Assembly: GCA_028280945.1 (NCBI GenBank)
Contig: JANQKV010000043.1
Location: 1 to 64,000 of the forward strand
Source of the DNA: Opitutaceae bacterium
GTDB taxonomy: Bacteria > Verrucomicrobiota > Verrucomicrobiia > Opitutales > Opitutaceae
Reading direction: 5' to 3'
Length of the DNA stretch: 64,000 nt
The translations under genes were made by a program, and so were the position numbers. The notes below the pieces were generated by a model. The model did not search any database. It worked only from the letters and a program-made list of their open reading frames with translations, and had not been told where the DNA came from. This document shows, one piece after another, positions 46,989 through 56,490 of this stretch; the first letter of the stretch is position 1; every line of letters begins with the position of its first letter.

Positions 46989-48623
46989 CTACGGGGCGAG
47001 GCTGACACGCTGGTAGCGGTGGAAGCCCAGCAGGGCGGGTGGCCAGCCTTGGACCTCCGGTCGCTTCAGGTAGGCTTGCGTGCCGTGGTAAATCGGTGCG
47101 ATGGGCGCATCGGCCAGCAGCATCGCCTCTGCTTGTTGATACAGGGCGTAGCGTTGAGCCTCGTCGCTGAGGGCGGCGGCACGTTGCAAGGTCTCGTCGT
47201 AGGTGGAGTTGGTCCAGCCGGTGTTGTTGTTGCCGCTGAACGAGAGAAACAACTCGAGAAAGGTGTAAGGCTCCACGTAGTCACCGATCCAACGGGCGTT
47301 GGATATGTCGTAGTTGAGGTGAGTCTCTTGGTCGAGCCACACCCGTTGCTCCTTCATGGCGATTTCAACATCGATGCCGAGTTCGTCGCGCCACATTTGC
47401 TGCACGGCCTCGATGAGCGACTGGTTGATCTCTCGCGCTCGGGACATGATTTCCATCACGGGAAAGCCGGATCCGTCGGGAAATCCCGCTGCCGCCAGCA
47501 GGGTGCGGGCTTGTTCGGGGTCGTAGGGCAGGCTCGCTTCGGCAGTGTAGCCGGCCGTGTCGGGTGGGGTCAGGCGACTGGCGGCTTGTTCACCGCCTTG
47601 GAAAACATGGGCCGCGAGGGATTCGCGATCAATGGCCATGGCGAGCGCCCGGCGCACTCGCACATCATCGAGGGGCGGGCGAGTGAGATTAAAACGAATG
47701 AAGCCGGTGAGCACGAACGGATCGATCCGCAGAAGTTCGGGCGAATCCCGGCGATACGCGTCGATCTTCGACAGGGGAACTTCCGATGTGATGTGAAGCT
47801 GCCCGGCTCGAAAAGCGGCCTCCTGAGTGACCGCGTTTTCGTAGGGGTAAAATGTGACACCGCGCAGCGCCACGGCTTCGGCTTCACGGAAGTGCGGGTT
47901 GCGCTCGCTTTTGATATGGCTTTGCGGCTCCCAGATCGTGAGCCGGAAAGGACCATTGCCGACAATGTTCTCGGGCCGTGTCCAGCGGTTGGACTTGTCG
48001 GCCCGATCCCCGACCCGATCGATCACGTGCAACGGAGCCGGATAGGCGACGGGCAGGGTCAGAATCGACGCCAGCATGGGGGTCGGTTGTTCCAGTTCGA
48101 TTTTGAGGGTCAGATCATCGGGCGCATGGATGCCGAGGCTGGCCGGGTCGCGGATTTCCCCCGCATTAAAGGCGGCAGCACCTTTGATCGGATAAAGCAC
48201 GTAGGCATATTCTGAAGCCAGGCGGGGGGTGAGCGCGCGCACGAAGGAATCACGAAAGGTGGCGGCCGTAAGCGGCTCTCCATCGGACCAGCGCAGGTTG
48301 GGTCGGATCTGGAAGGTCCAAGTCAGCCCATCGTCCGAGATCGACCAGCTCTCGGCGCACGCTGGCACCGGGCGGGATGTTTCTTCCTCCACGGCGACGA
48401 GTCCTTCGAAAAACGCCAGGACCACCTGCATGTCGGTGTAGGCGGAAACGAGATGGGGGTCCAAATCCCGCGGCTCGGCGCCGATGGCCACGTGCAGGAC
48501 CCCGTCACGGTTGCCTTGATCGACCCGCGTTTCCCGCTGAGCGCAGCCCGCCAGCAGCACCAAGCCCGTTATCCCCAAGAGGAATCGAATTGTCGAAATG
48601 CAGTGATCGGGGAGCGGATGCAT
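46989..48623 (-). CDS. Peptide ABC transporter substrate-binding lipoprotein (SBP family 5)
   Basis: 544 residues with a lipobox (LLGITGLVLLAGC). SBP_bac_5 hallmarks: VAIGAEPRDLDPHLVSAYTD, SISDDGLTWTFQIRPNLRWS-type segment, DDVRVRRALAMAIDRESLAA, LPYDPEQARTLLAAAGFPDG and DAPIAPIYHG near the C-terminus. It is OppA-like and would bind oligopeptides at the cell envelope. No permease or ATPase gene is adjacent, so it either pairs with a transporter encoded elsewhere or has another role such as murein-peptide recovery. Confidence 0.92.
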   Translation of the reverse strand: MHPLPDHCISTIRFLLGITGLVLLAGCAQRETRVDQGNRDGVLHVAIGAEPRDLDPHLVSAYTDMQVVLAFFEGLVAVEEETSRPVPACAESWSISDDGLTWTFQIRPNLRWSDGEPLTAATFRDSFVRALTPRLASEYAYVLYPIKGAAAFNAGEIRDPASLGIHAPDDLTLKIELEQPTPMLASILTLPVAYPAPLHVIDRVGDRADKSNRWTRPENIVGNGPFRLTIWEPQSHIKSERNPHFREAEAVALRGVTFYPYENAVTQEAAFRAGQLHITSEVPLSKIDAYRRDSPELLRIDPFVLTGFIRFNLTRPPLDDVRVRRALAMAIDRESLAAHVFQGGEQAASRLTPPDTAGYTAEASLPYDPEQARTLLAAAGFPDGSGFPVMEIMSRAREINQSLIEAVQQMWRDELGIDVEIAMKEQRVWLDQETHLNYDISNARWIGDYVEPYTFLELFLSFSGNNNTGWTNSTYDETLQRAAALSDEAQRYALYQQAEAMLLADAPIAPIYHGTQAYLKRPEVQGWPPALLGFHRYQRVSLAP

Positions 48624-48799
48624 GGTTTGACGGAAGAGTTCGAGCGGAGGGGAGCAAGCCCCGGAGTGGAAATCGGACGGATCGGGCAGGTTGTTCTACT
48701 GCGATCCCAAGGTTGCGGCCCTTCACATTGTTTTTGCAATTCGATGATTGAGCATGCGTTACGCAGCCCGTTGAATCCCCGGTCCGAACGAGTCCTCCT

Positions 48800-49579
48800 A
48801 TGAAATGGTTTTATGCACAAAACAGTGACCGCCATGGGCCGGTCGAAGACTCTGAACTCACCAGCCTGGTCGACCAGGGGGTGATCACCGCGGAGACGTT
48901 GGTTTGGCATGAGGGCATGGAAAACTGGACGGCCTACGGGGAGGTGGCCGTAGCCGAGGGACTTCCCGCTGCCGGGGAGGCGCCGGCGGAAGATACCGCG
49001 ATCTGTGCGGTGGACGGAAAGCGCTACCCCAAACGCGAGATGATCGAATACGAGGGCCGCTGGGTAAGTGCAGCCAACCGCGACACCTTTTTCCAACGTT
49101 TGCGCGAGGGCGTTCCGCTGGACACTGACAATGTGGTGCCGGGGCCCTACGGCTACGCCCGGTTCCTCACGCGGTTTGTGGCGGTATTTCTCGACGGGAT
49201 CATTCTTGGGGTGGGCGGCATGATTGTCACTGTGCCGATGGCCTTCCTGATTACATCAGCGATGCAGAATTCGCCGGAATCGGTGCTCCTGCTCCAGGTC
49301 CTCAACAACGTCATCAGCATCGGCATTGCGATCATCTACGACGTCTTTTTTATCCGCAAATACGACGCCACCCCTGGCAAGATGGCCATGGGCATCAAGG
49401 TGTTGCGAAGCAATGGAGAGAAGCTCTCGGCCGGACGCATCATTGGGCGGTATTTTGCCAAGTGGGTAAGTGCGATCATTCTCATGATCGGCTACCTGAT
49501 GGCTGCTTGGGACGATGAAGCCCGCGCCCTGCATGATCGGATTTGCGACACTCGTGTGATTCGCTCCCGTGCCGGCTGA
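48800..49579 (+). CDS. GYF_2 and RDD domain membrane protein
   Basis: 259 residues. Residues 1-~50 are a GYF_2 domain (WFYAQNSDRHGPVEDSELTS, WHEGMENWTAYGEV). A short linker includes CAVDGKRYPKREMIEYEGRW. The RDD domain starts near residue 115 (GYARFLTRFVAVFLDGIILG) with hydrophobic helices and the closing motif DDEARALHDRICDTRVI. Function unknown; RDD proteins often accompany MoxR/DUF58 clusters, as here, where a second RDD gene closes the cluster at 57503. Confidence 0.88.
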   Translation: MKWFYAQNSDRHGPVEDSELTSLVDQGVITAETLVWHEGMENWTAYGEVAVAEGLPAAGEAPAEDTAICAVDGKRYPKREMIEYEGRWVSAANRDTFFQRLREGVPLDTDNVVPGPYGYARFLTRFVAVFLDGIILGVGGMIVTVPMAFLITSAMQNSPESVLLLQVLNNVISIGIAIIYDVFFIRKYDATPGKMAMGIKVLRSNGEKLSAGRIIGRYFAKWVSAIILMIGYLMAAWDDEARALHDRICDTRVIRSRAG

Positions 49580-49600
49580 TCGACCGAAGTCGCTCCCCCG

Positions 49601-50176
49601 ATGACCCCGAGTTCACTGGAGCGCATCCACTGCCCCAAGTGCTCGAAGCCTTTGGATCCCACTTCCCACGATGGGGGGAACGAGGCCACGTGCATTTTTT
49701 GTCAGCAAAAGATGCAGCTGATCACGTATCCAGCGCTCGAAGCGGAATCGGCTTCTCCCAAGCCCACCGCAGCGAAAGTCGAGGCGGGGGCCACCTGTTT
49801 TTATCATGACGAAAACGAGGCGGTGCACACGTGCTCGCACTGCGGACGTTATCTTTGCTCGGTGTGCGGCATCGAGGAGACGGCAGGAGTAACATGCCCG
49901 AGTTGCATATCGACCCAACGGGCTTCCAGCACCGAGACGGTCAGTTCGCGCATACTCTATGATCGTCTCGTTCTGGGACTGGCTTTTCTCCCTCTGCTTA
50001 TCTGGCCGTTTACCATCGTCACCGCGCCGATTGCCGTGGGGGTGGGCATTTATGGCTGGCGCCGGCCCCGCAGCCTGGTGTCGCCCGGACGCATTCGGAT
50101 GGTCATCGGCATGGTCTTTGCCGTCATCCAAGTGGGGATCTGGGCCTTTTTCCTTGGGGCACAGATTTTGAGTTAG
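49601..50176 (+). CDS. Zinc-ribbon / B-box-like membrane protein
   Basis: 191 residues. N-terminal zinc ribbon (IHCPKCSKPL, CIFCQQKM), then a B-box-like cluster with alternating Cys and His (CFYHDENEAVHTCSHCGRYL, CSVCGIEETAGVTCPSC), then two hydrophobic helices (LAFLPLLIWPFTIVTAPIAV, MVIGMVFAVIQVGIWAFFLG). Similar proteins occur in MoxR-adjacent clusters; the role is unknown. A related Cys/His cluster appears in the protein at 50738. Confidence 0.78.
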   Translation: MTPSSLERIHCPKCSKPLDPTSHDGGNEATCIFCQQKMQLITYPALEAESASPKPTAAKVEAGATCFYHDENEAVHTCSHCGRYLCSVCGIEETAGVTCPSCISTQRASSTETVSSRILYDRLVLGLAFLPLLIWPFTIVTAPIAVGVGIYGWRRPRSLVSPGRIRMVIGMVFAVIQVGIWAFFLGAQILS

Positions 50177-50194
50177 TCCACGATCCGCGTTTCC

Positions 50195-50731
50195 ATGGCC
50201 AAGCCTCGTTCTGAATTCACTCGCCTGAGTCGCCCTCGTTCCGGCCTCGGCACTTACAGCAGTTTGTGGCGGGGAAGCGATTATCTTCTCGTTGTGAGTT
50301 CCACCGGATTCAACGAGTCCTACCAGCGATTCTATTTCAAGGATATCAAGGGGTTCATCGTCACCGAGTCCAAGCGCTACTTCTACTACAATGTTGGGTC
50401 GGCGATATTGTTGATGTTGTTCTCGCTTCCCCTGGTCGGAAAACTTGCATCAGGCATGCCCCTGGGCCTCGCGCTGGGTGAGACCATTCCCATGATGTTT
50501 TTTGTGATCCCCGCCTTCCTGGTGCTGGTCGTCAACCTGATCAAAGGGCCGAGTTGCAAAGTCGCCATCGCGACCGGTTTGCAGACCCCTGAGCTGAGGC
50601 CAGTTGGCCGCAAGCGGGCATGGCGAAAAATCCTGGCCAAAATCGACGGACCGATTCGTGAAGCTCAGGCGAACCTCGTAACGATCAGCCCGTCCGCGCC
50701 TGCAGAATCAAGCGGTTCACCTTCGATGTAG
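50195..50731 (+). CDS. Hypothetical membrane protein
   Basis: 178 residues with two hydrophobic helices (SAILLMLFSLPLVGKLASGM, IPMMFFVIPAFLVLVVNLIK). The N-terminal part (GSDYLLVVSSTGFNESYQRF, YFKDIKGFIVTESKRYFYYN) looks like a small PH-like or photosystem-assembly-type beta domain seen in membrane proteins, but I cannot name it. It lies between two zinc-binding membrane protein genes with gaps of 18 and 6 bases. Confidence 0.72.
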   Translation: MAKPRSEFTRLSRPRSGLGTYSSLWRGSDYLLVVSSTGFNESYQRFYFKDIKGFIVTESKRYFYYNVGSAILLMLFSLPLVGKLASGMPLGLALGETIPMMFFVIPAFLVLVVNLIKGPSCKVAIATGLQTPELRPVGRKRAWRKILAKIDGPIREAQANLVTISPSAPAESSGSPSM

Positions 50732-50737
50732 TCCGGC

Positions 50738-51157
50738 ATGACCACTCCGCCGCTGCCCGACCCGATTCCTCCGCTCCCATCCGAGGGGGCGGATTTGGAA
50801 GTCGGCGCGGCACCACGCCGAGCCCGGCGTTGCCGGCGGCACCAGGATCGTGAGGCGGTCGCCCAATGCCTGGGCTGTGGCCGTGGCGTATGCCGGGAGT
50901 GTGTGGCGGAACACGAGGGCAGGATTTATTGTGCTCCCTGCCGCAACCGTTTGATCGAGTCCACCCGCGCGGCGGCGGCGGGACCGCGTCGCCGATGGGG
51001 ACCGGCCCTTCGGCGGATGACCGGATCGATTGCCGCGTTTTTGGTCGTATGGTTGTTGGTTCTGATGTTCGGACGATTGGTTCTGCGCATCCCGACCGAG
51101 ACACACGATGGAACAATGTGGGAGGAAGTCATGGTCCCGGCGGGAGGCCACGAGTGA
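50738..51157 (+). CDS. B-box-like zinc-binding membrane protein
   Basis: 139 residues. A Cys/His cluster (CRRHQDREAVAQCLGCGRGV, CRECVAEHEGRIYCAPC) matches in spacing the cluster in 49601-50176; one membrane helix follows (TGSIAAFLVVWLLVLMFGRL). The stop TGA shares its last A with the ATG of the next gene (TGATG). Function unknown. Confidence 0.75.
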   Translation: MTTPPLPDPIPPLPSEGADLEVGAAPRRARRCRRHQDREAVAQCLGCGRGVCRECVAEHEGRIYCAPCRNRLIESTRAAAAGPRRRWGPALRRMTGSIAAFLVVWLLVLMFGRLVLRIPTETHDGTMWEEVMVPAGGHE

Positions 51158-52872
51158 TGGCCCAGCCCGTTGAACCGAGCCCTGCCGCGGTGAGTGGCCC
51201 CCGCGGATTGGCACTGGTGGAGGAGTCCATCCAATTCCTGCGCCAAGTCCCCCTCTCGTGGTGGACGCTGTATCTGGCGGGCACCGTGCCTTGGGTGGTG
51301 GGTTGGTTTTGGACGTGGTCGCGCTGGGTGTGGATGCAACCCGGACCCGGCGAACAGGCGTGGTTGGCCCTGCTGATGGTGGGACTGTTTTTTTGGCTCA
51401 AAGGCATGCAGGCTGAATGTGCGACCCGGTTGTTGGCCTGGCGGTATGGACGGACCGCGGTGCCGTGGTCCTGGGGCCGTTGGTATCGGAGGGCCCACGC
51501 CCAATTTCGGGTGCATGCCTGGGGTTTGATCGTCCTGCCGTTGCTGGCGCTGGCGACCATCCCGTTTGCATGGGGCATGGCGTTTTACCAGAACCTCACC
51601 GTGCTGGCCGATGAGAAGGATGCGGTGGAGCAGGCGCAAAACCGCTGCCGGGATTGGCCGATGCAAAACCACCTCGGCTTGCTGGGGATCTCGATCGCCG
51701 CTGCGGTCGTCTGGATCAACCTCGCATCGTGTTTCTACGCGGTGCCATGGCTGGCCAATCGGTTTCTGGGAATTGAAAACCTCTTCGCTTTGCGGGGCAT
51801 TGCCTTGCTCAATTCCACATTTTGGTTGGTGGTGACGGCGATCGCCTGGCTTGCCGTGGATCCGCTGATCAAGGCCTTCTACACCTTGCGAATCTTCTAC
51901 GGCCGATCTCGGCGTGAGGCGGGTGATCTTCGGGTGGAGCTCTCCGAAGTTCTGCGCAAACGCGGGATCGCCATGCTGGTCCTCGGAACCCTGATGTTCG
52001 GGGCGTGGGCCAACCCGGCCGAAGCGGATTCGGATACCAACGTGCAGCCGAGCAACGAGGTTGCCACCGCGGCACCGACTGATGCGGAGATCGTGGATGC
52101 GTTGGATCGGGTTTTGAGCCATCCGGATTTCACTTGGTCGCTGCCGCCACCTCCGGCTGATGAGATCGCGAACGCCGAGGACAGCTGGGTCGATCAAGTC
52201 ATCCGGTCGGGCCAGGATTTGGTCAAAAACGTCTGGCAGACCCTGCGGCGCTGGGGACGGCAGTTTTCAGAATGGGTGGACAGTTGGTCCAAGTCTGATG
52301 CTTCGCCGGTGGTGCGCGACGAGGACCCGGACAACGCTCCCGGGGAGGGATGGAATATTCTGCTCTATGTCATTCTGATCGCGATTATTGCACTTTTGGT
52401 GGTGCTTGTCTGGGTCGCGATTCGACGCGGGCGAAATGCGGCGGGCATGTCCTACCTGGCCACGGCGATCACGGCACCGGTGGTGCCCGACTTGACGGAC
52501 GAACGGGTGCATGCAGCGCAGTTGCCGTGGGACCGTTGGTTGGCCATGGCTCGCGAGTGTATGGAAAAGGGTGACTGGCGGCTGGCATGGCGTGCGTTGT
52601 TTCTCGCCCAACTTGCCTGGCTGGGAGCCGAGGAGTGGCTCGAGCTCAATCCGGCGAAAACCAACTTGGATTACGAACGCGAGCTGATGGCCCGGCTTCC
52701 ACCGGATTCCGCGCTGGCGGCGACGTTCCGCACCCGACGCCGCGGGTTTGAAGGCGTGTGGTATGGACGCAGCGACGTGGATCCGGCAGCCGCTGAGCAA
52801 TGGTGGTCTGAACTGAACGATGCGGAGCCGTCAGTGATGGCAACGGCGACGGGAAACGGAGGTGATGCATGA
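51157..52872 (+). CDS. DUF4129-containing membrane protein with fused N-terminal membrane module
   Basis: 571 residues from the ATG at 51157; the frame is open further upstream but overlaps the previous gene in another frame. The first ~280 residues contain about five membrane helices (LYLAGTVPWVVGWFWTW, LALLMVGLFFWLKGM, FWLVVTAIAWLAVDPLIKAF). A second signal-like segment then occurs (RGIAMLVLGTLMFGAWANPA), followed by a linker, another helix (ILLYVILIAIIALLVVLVWV) and a C-terminal DUF4129 (WRALFLAQLAWLGAEEWLEL, KTNLDYERELMARLP, GFEGVWYGRSDV). DUF4129 is a standard partner of MoxR/DUF58/DUF4350 operons. Start overlaps the next stop pattern by 4 bases. Confidence 0.82.
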   Translation: MAQPVEPSPAAVSGPRGLALVEESIQFLRQVPLSWWTLYLAGTVPWVVGWFWTWSRWVWMQPGPGEQAWLALLMVGLFFWLKGMQAECATRLLAWRYGRTAVPWSWGRWYRRAHAQFRVHAWGLIVLPLLALATIPFAWGMAFYQNLTVLADEKDAVEQAQNRCRDWPMQNHLGLLGISIAAAVVWINLASCFYAVPWLANRFLGIENLFALRGIALLNSTFWLVVTAIAWLAVDPLIKAFYTLRIFYGRSRREAGDLRVELSEVLRKRGIAMLVLGTLMFGAWANPAEADSDTNVQPSNEVATAAPTDAEIVDALDRVLSHPDFTWSLPPPPADEIANAEDSWVDQVIRSGQDLVKNVWQTLRRWGRQFSEWVDSWSKSDASPVVRDEDPDNAPGEGWNILLYVILIAIIALLVVLVWVAIRRGRNAAGMSYLATAITAPVVPDLTDERVHAAQLPWDRWLAMARECMEKGDWRLAWRALFLAQLAWLGAEEWLELNPAKTNLDYERELMARLPPDSALAATFRTRRRGFEGVWYGRSDVDPAAAEQWWSELNDAEPSVMATATGNGGDA

Positions 52873-54077
52873 GTCGTTGGAGGCCCGTGGTTGGGATCAT
52901 GATTCTCATGGCGGTGCTGGCATTGGCGGTGACTCAGATTTATGAGCGCCGGCTCTCCCGGGACTTGTATCCGCGCTATTCAAGCCTGCGGGCGGATCCG
53001 GTCGGCTTGCGGTTGCTGCACGACACCGTCGATGAACTGCCCCGGCACAGCGCCTCCCGGTGGATGCGACGTTTTGACCTCTTACCGGCCAAACCTGAAC
53101 GCACGATCGTGGTGGCAGGTCTCGACGTTGGCTCTCATGGGGATGGCGTGCCTCTGTATGGGGATGGCCGACGTGCGCTCGAACGTGCCGCTCTGGCCGG
53201 CGGGCGCGTGATCATTGCGTTTGAACGCATGCGCTATTTCGCTCCGTGGCAGATTGCGGAGCTTCCGGACGACGTGGATCTGATGATCCAGGAAGAGGAA
53301 ACGGATGCTGAGGCGGAATCGGAGGAAGAGCATGACGATGAGGTCACCGGGGCCGAAGATGTTTTGGAATTCCTGGAGGAAATTCAGGGAATGTCGTTGG
53401 GGTTCGAGGTAAGATATGAATACGTGCAGGACGACCGGGGTATGGCTCGTGCGACGCCCACCGCGCTACGGGCGCAGTTGCCCGCGTTTCTCAACTGGCG
53501 CACCCACGCTTATCTGGTTCCGACTGTCGACGCGGACGCGGCTTGGCAGACCCTTTACCGCTTTGGCGGCCGTCCGGTGATGATGGAGCGCTCGTGGGGC
53601 CGCGGCAGTATCGTTGTGATGACGGAAACCTATCCTCTCAGCAATGAGGCCCTGCACACGGCGGCCGATCCCGCCATCATCCGCTGGTTGCTCGGCCCTC
53701 ATCAGCAATTGCAGATGGTGGAGACGCACTTGGGGGTGGTGGAAGAGCCCGGGATTGCGGCACTGGCCCGACGATACGGTTTAACCGGGGCCCTTATCGT
53801 GCTGGGCGTGTGGCTGCTGTTGTTTGCCTGGCGAAGAATGGCGTTGTTTTTACCCGCCCCACCGGAATCCCGAACCCTGGAGCTCACTTATGAATCCACG
53901 GCGGGATTGGAAGCACTGATGCGCCGCTCGGTGGCCCCGGACGACCTGGTTGCCACCTGCGAGGAAGAATGGAAGCGCACCGCTTCGCCCGGCGATCGCG
54001 ACCGGGTTGCCCGCGAACCTTTCAACAGCCCGATCGAAGGCTACAACCAGATTACCCGCTCGTTGCGCCGACGCTGA
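52869..54077 (+). CDS. DUF4350 domain membrane protein
   Basis: 402 residues, overlapping the DUF4129 gene by 4 bases. N-terminal helix (VVGIMILMAVLALAVTQIYE), then the DUF4350-type sequence PRYSSLRADPVGLRLLHDTV and a Rossmann-like region (TIVVAGLDVGSHGDG, AALAGGRVIIAFERM). An acidic insert (EETDAEAESEEEHDDEVTGA) is present near residue 140. A second helix lies near residue 310 (LTGALIVLGVWLLLFAWRRM). It is a regular member of MoxR clusters with unknown biochemical role. Confidence 0.85.
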   Translation: MSRWRPVVGIMILMAVLALAVTQIYERRLSRDLYPRYSSLRADPVGLRLLHDTVDELPRHSASRWMRRFDLLPAKPERTIVVAGLDVGSHGDGVPLYGDGRRALERAALAGGRVIIAFERMRYFAPWQIAELPDDVDLMIQEEETDAEAESEEEHDDEVTGAEDVLEFLEEIQGMSLGFEVRYEYVQDDRGMARATPTALRAQLPAFLNWRTHAYLVPTVDADAAWQTLYRFGGRPVMMERSWGRGSIVVMTETYPLSNEALHTAADPAIIRWLLGPHQQLQMVETHLGVVEEPGIAALARRYGLTGALIVLGVWLLLFAWRRMALFLPAPPESRTLELTYESTAGLEALMRRSVAPDDLVATCEEEWKRTASPGDRDRVAREPFNSPIEGYNQITRSLRRR

Positions 54078-54102
54078 TTTCAACCACCAACCTTGATTGT
54101 AT

Positions 54103-55071
54103 ATGTCCAACCCTGTCCTTGAGAAACTCGTCCCCACCCTGGAGGCAGCCCGTGCCGAAATCGGCAAGGTCATCATCGGCCAAGAATCAGCCATCGAGCT
54201 TGCGCTCGTGACGTTGCTGACCCGGCAACACGCCTTGCTGGAAGGTGTTCCCGGGGTGGCAAAGACGCTTTTGGTGCGAACGCTGGCGGCGGTTTTGGGC
54301 GTGCCGAGTGGACGGGTGCAATTCACGCCCGACCTCATGCCCGCCGACATCACCGGCACCAACGTCTTCAATCTGCGCGACAACGATTTCACCCTGATCA
54401 AGGGACCGGTCTTCACCTCGTTCCTGCTGGCGGACGAGATCAACCGCGCCCCGGCCAAGACGCAGGCGGCGTTGTTGCAGGCCATGCAGGAACGCGAGGT
54501 GACCATTGATCGGGATACGCACGCGCTGGACGAAAGCTTCACTGTTTTTGCCACCCAGAACCCGGCCGATTCCGAGGGCACCTACCCGCTGCCGGAGGCC
54601 CAAAAAGACCGGTTCATGGTCAAGATCCACATGCAGGCGCCGAACCGGGAGGAGGAGCTGGTCCTGGCCCGGCGTATGCTCGGAGTGGATACGCCGGAAA
54701 ACGTGCTGAGCGGTGGCGGGGTGCAACCGGTGTTGGCCGCGGGCGAACTGGCGGGCCTGCGACAGGCATTGAACGCGGTGATGATGCGGGAGGAGGTGGT
54801 GACCTATGCCGTGGACCTGGTGCGGGCCACCCGGGAGCATGAAAGCGTGATGGTGGGCGCAGGCCCCCGGGCGACGCAGGCGCTGCTGCTGGGCGGGCGC
54901 GCCAAGGCCGCCTTGGCCGAGCGCGATTACGTGACCCCGGATGATCTCCGGGCGCTGGCTCCGGCTGTCCTGGGCCATCGGCTGGTGTTGCGGCCGGAGT
55001 TTGAGATCGAGGGCCTGACCATCGATGAGGTCTTGGAGCGGCTGCTCGAGCAGGTGCCCGTGCCGCGTTGA
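54103..55071 (+). CDS. MoxR-family AAA+ ATPase
   Basis: 322 residues from the ATG at 54103; a TTG two codons earlier is an alternative. Walker A GVPGVAKT (48-55), Walker B LLADEINRAPAKTQAALLQA, sensor region TQNPADSEGTYPLPEAQKDR and the C-terminal AAA lid with the arginine-rich helix. MoxR ATPases act as chaperones for vWA/DUF58 partner proteins, one of which is encoded directly downstream. Length is typical. Confidence 0.96.
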   Translation: MSNPVLEKLVPTLEAARAEIGKVIIGQESAIELALVTLLTRQHALLEGVPGVAKTLLVRTLAAVLGVPSGRVQFTPDLMPADITGTNVFNLRDNDFTLIKGPVFTSFLLADEINRAPAKTQAALLQAMQEREVTIDRDTHALDESFTVFATQNPADSEGTYPLPEAQKDRFMVKIHMQAPNREEELVLARRMLGVDTPENVLSGGGVQPVLAAGELAGLRQALNAVMMREEVVTYAVDLVRATREHESVMVGAGPRATQALLLGGRAKAALAERDYVTPDDLRALAPAVLGHRLVLRPEFEIEGLTIDEVLERLLEQVPVPR

Positions 55072-55113
55072 GGTTGCGTGCTCAATTTTTGGAATTTGTC
55101 CCTCCGCGCGATC

Positions 55114-56490
55114 ATGCCAACCGACCCATCCGCACAACCGACCCCGGCCGCATCCCGGGGTTTTGCGGTGGTGCCCGGACGTCGCTTGCTGGTGGTGGTC
55201 GGAGGGGTGATCGGGTTTGCCCTGGTGGGCGCGGCCTGGCCGCAAGGCGGCGGCACCTGGCTGCTGCTGCTTGGGCTGGTGCTGCTCGTGGCCCTCGGCG
55301 ATTTGTTGTGGAGCCTGCAGTCGGTCAAAGCGCCCGGCGTGTCGGTGCCCAAGGTGGTGCGTTTTACCAAGGATCGTTGCGGGCACGTGCCGGTGCGTTT
55401 GTCGCGATTGCCCGGCACCCCCGACCGGATGCGTTTCGGACTGTCCTTGCCGGCGGGGTTCGAGGATGAGCAGGACGAGATCAAGGTGGAGTTGCCCGAG
55501 GAAGAGCATTCGCGTTTGCAGTGGGCTTCGGTGCCCGGGGCGCGGGGACGATTTTCGGGACTGCAAGCGGCGTGCGAGTTGGGCTCCCGGCTGGGGCTTT
55601 GGGAACTGCGTGAACGCCTGCAGCTGGACTGTGAGTTGCGGGTTTACCCCGATCTGCTCAAAGAGCGCAAAGTCATGGCGGCGCTGTTTCTGGATCGAGG
55701 CCGCTTCGGCATGAAGGTGAACCGCACGATTGGACGGGGGCGGGAGTTTGAGAAACTCCGCGAGTATCAGCCGGGCGACAGCTACGACGAAGTCGATTGG
55801 AAGGCTACGGCCCGCCAGGGTCGTCCCATCACCAAGGTATTCCAGGCCGAGCGCACCCAGGAGATTTACGTGGTGCTCGACACCTCCCGCCTGAGCGCGC
55901 GCCCCGTCGATCTGGATGGCGTGCAGGCGACCGTGTTGGAGCGATACCTCACCTCGGCGATGGTATTGCTGTTGGCGGCTCAGCGGCAGGGGGATCGATT
56001 CGGTTTGGTCGCTTATGGGAATCGCGTGAACCGGTTTCTCCGGGCGGGAAATGGCACCGCACACTACAGCAGCTGTCGAGAGGCCGTGCATGCGCTGCAG
56101 CCGCGGCCGGAGACACCGGACCCGGCCGAAATCGTGCGGTTCCTGCGCACCCGTTTGCGGCAGCGCGCGTTGCTTTTCTTTCTGACCGATCTCAGTGATC
56201 CGGTATTGGCCGGGGAGTTTGAGAAACACCTCGGGCCGTTGGCCCGACAGCATCTGGTTATGATCAATCAAGTGCAGGCACCGGGAGTCAGGCCGCTTTT
56301 TCAAGGCGATGTTGAAACGGTCGACGAAATCTACCATCACCTTGCCGGTCATCTGCGGTGGTCGGATTTGCGTTCCGTGGGCCAGGGGCTGCGCTCGCAG
56401 GGAGCCCGGGTCACACTCACCGACGATGAGGCGTTGGCCGGTCAGCTGGTGACCGAGTATCTTGAAGTGAAGCGGAGGCAGGCGTTGTGA
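55114..56490 (+). CDS. DUF58 domain protein
   Basis: 458 residues from the ATG at 55114; a GTG at 55078 is an alternative start, 6 bases after the MoxR stop. Two membrane helices near the N-terminus (LLVVVGGVIGFALVGAAW, WLLLLGLVLLVALGDLLW). DUF58 core: GRGREFEKLREYQPGDSYDE, VDWKATARQGRPITKVFQAE and VVLDTSRLS, a vWA-like fold with a D-x-S-x start. It is the expected client of the MoxR ATPase. The stop overlaps the GTG start of the next gene. Confidence 0.93.
   Translation: MPTDPSAQPTPAASRGFAVVPGRRLLVVVGGVIGFALVGAAWPQGGGTWLLLLGLVLLVALGDLLWSLQSVKAPGVSVPKVVRFTKDRCGHVPVRLSRLPGTPDRMRFGLSLPAGFEDEQDEIKVELPEEEHSRLQWASVPGARGRFSGLQAACELGSRLGLWELRERLQLDCELRVYPDLLKERKVMAALFLDRGRFGMKVNRTIGRGREFEKLREYQPGDSYDEVDWKATARQGRPITKVFQAERTQEIYVVLDTSRLSARPVDLDGVQATVLERYLTSAMVLLLAAQRQGDRFGLVAYGNRVNRFLRAGNGTAHYSSCREAVHALQPRPETPDPAEIVRFLRTRLRQRALLFFLTDLSDPVLAGEFEKHLGPLARQHLVMINQVQAPGVRPLFQGDVETVDEIYHHLAGHLRWSDLRSVGQGLRSQGARVTLTDDEALAGQLVTEYLEVKRRQAL

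Noticed and set aside
54187..56352. 721-codon minus-strand frame opposite moxR and the DUF58 gene
   Set aside because: Antisense to two clear, conserved genes; the translation is rich in Gln, His and Arg with no domain.
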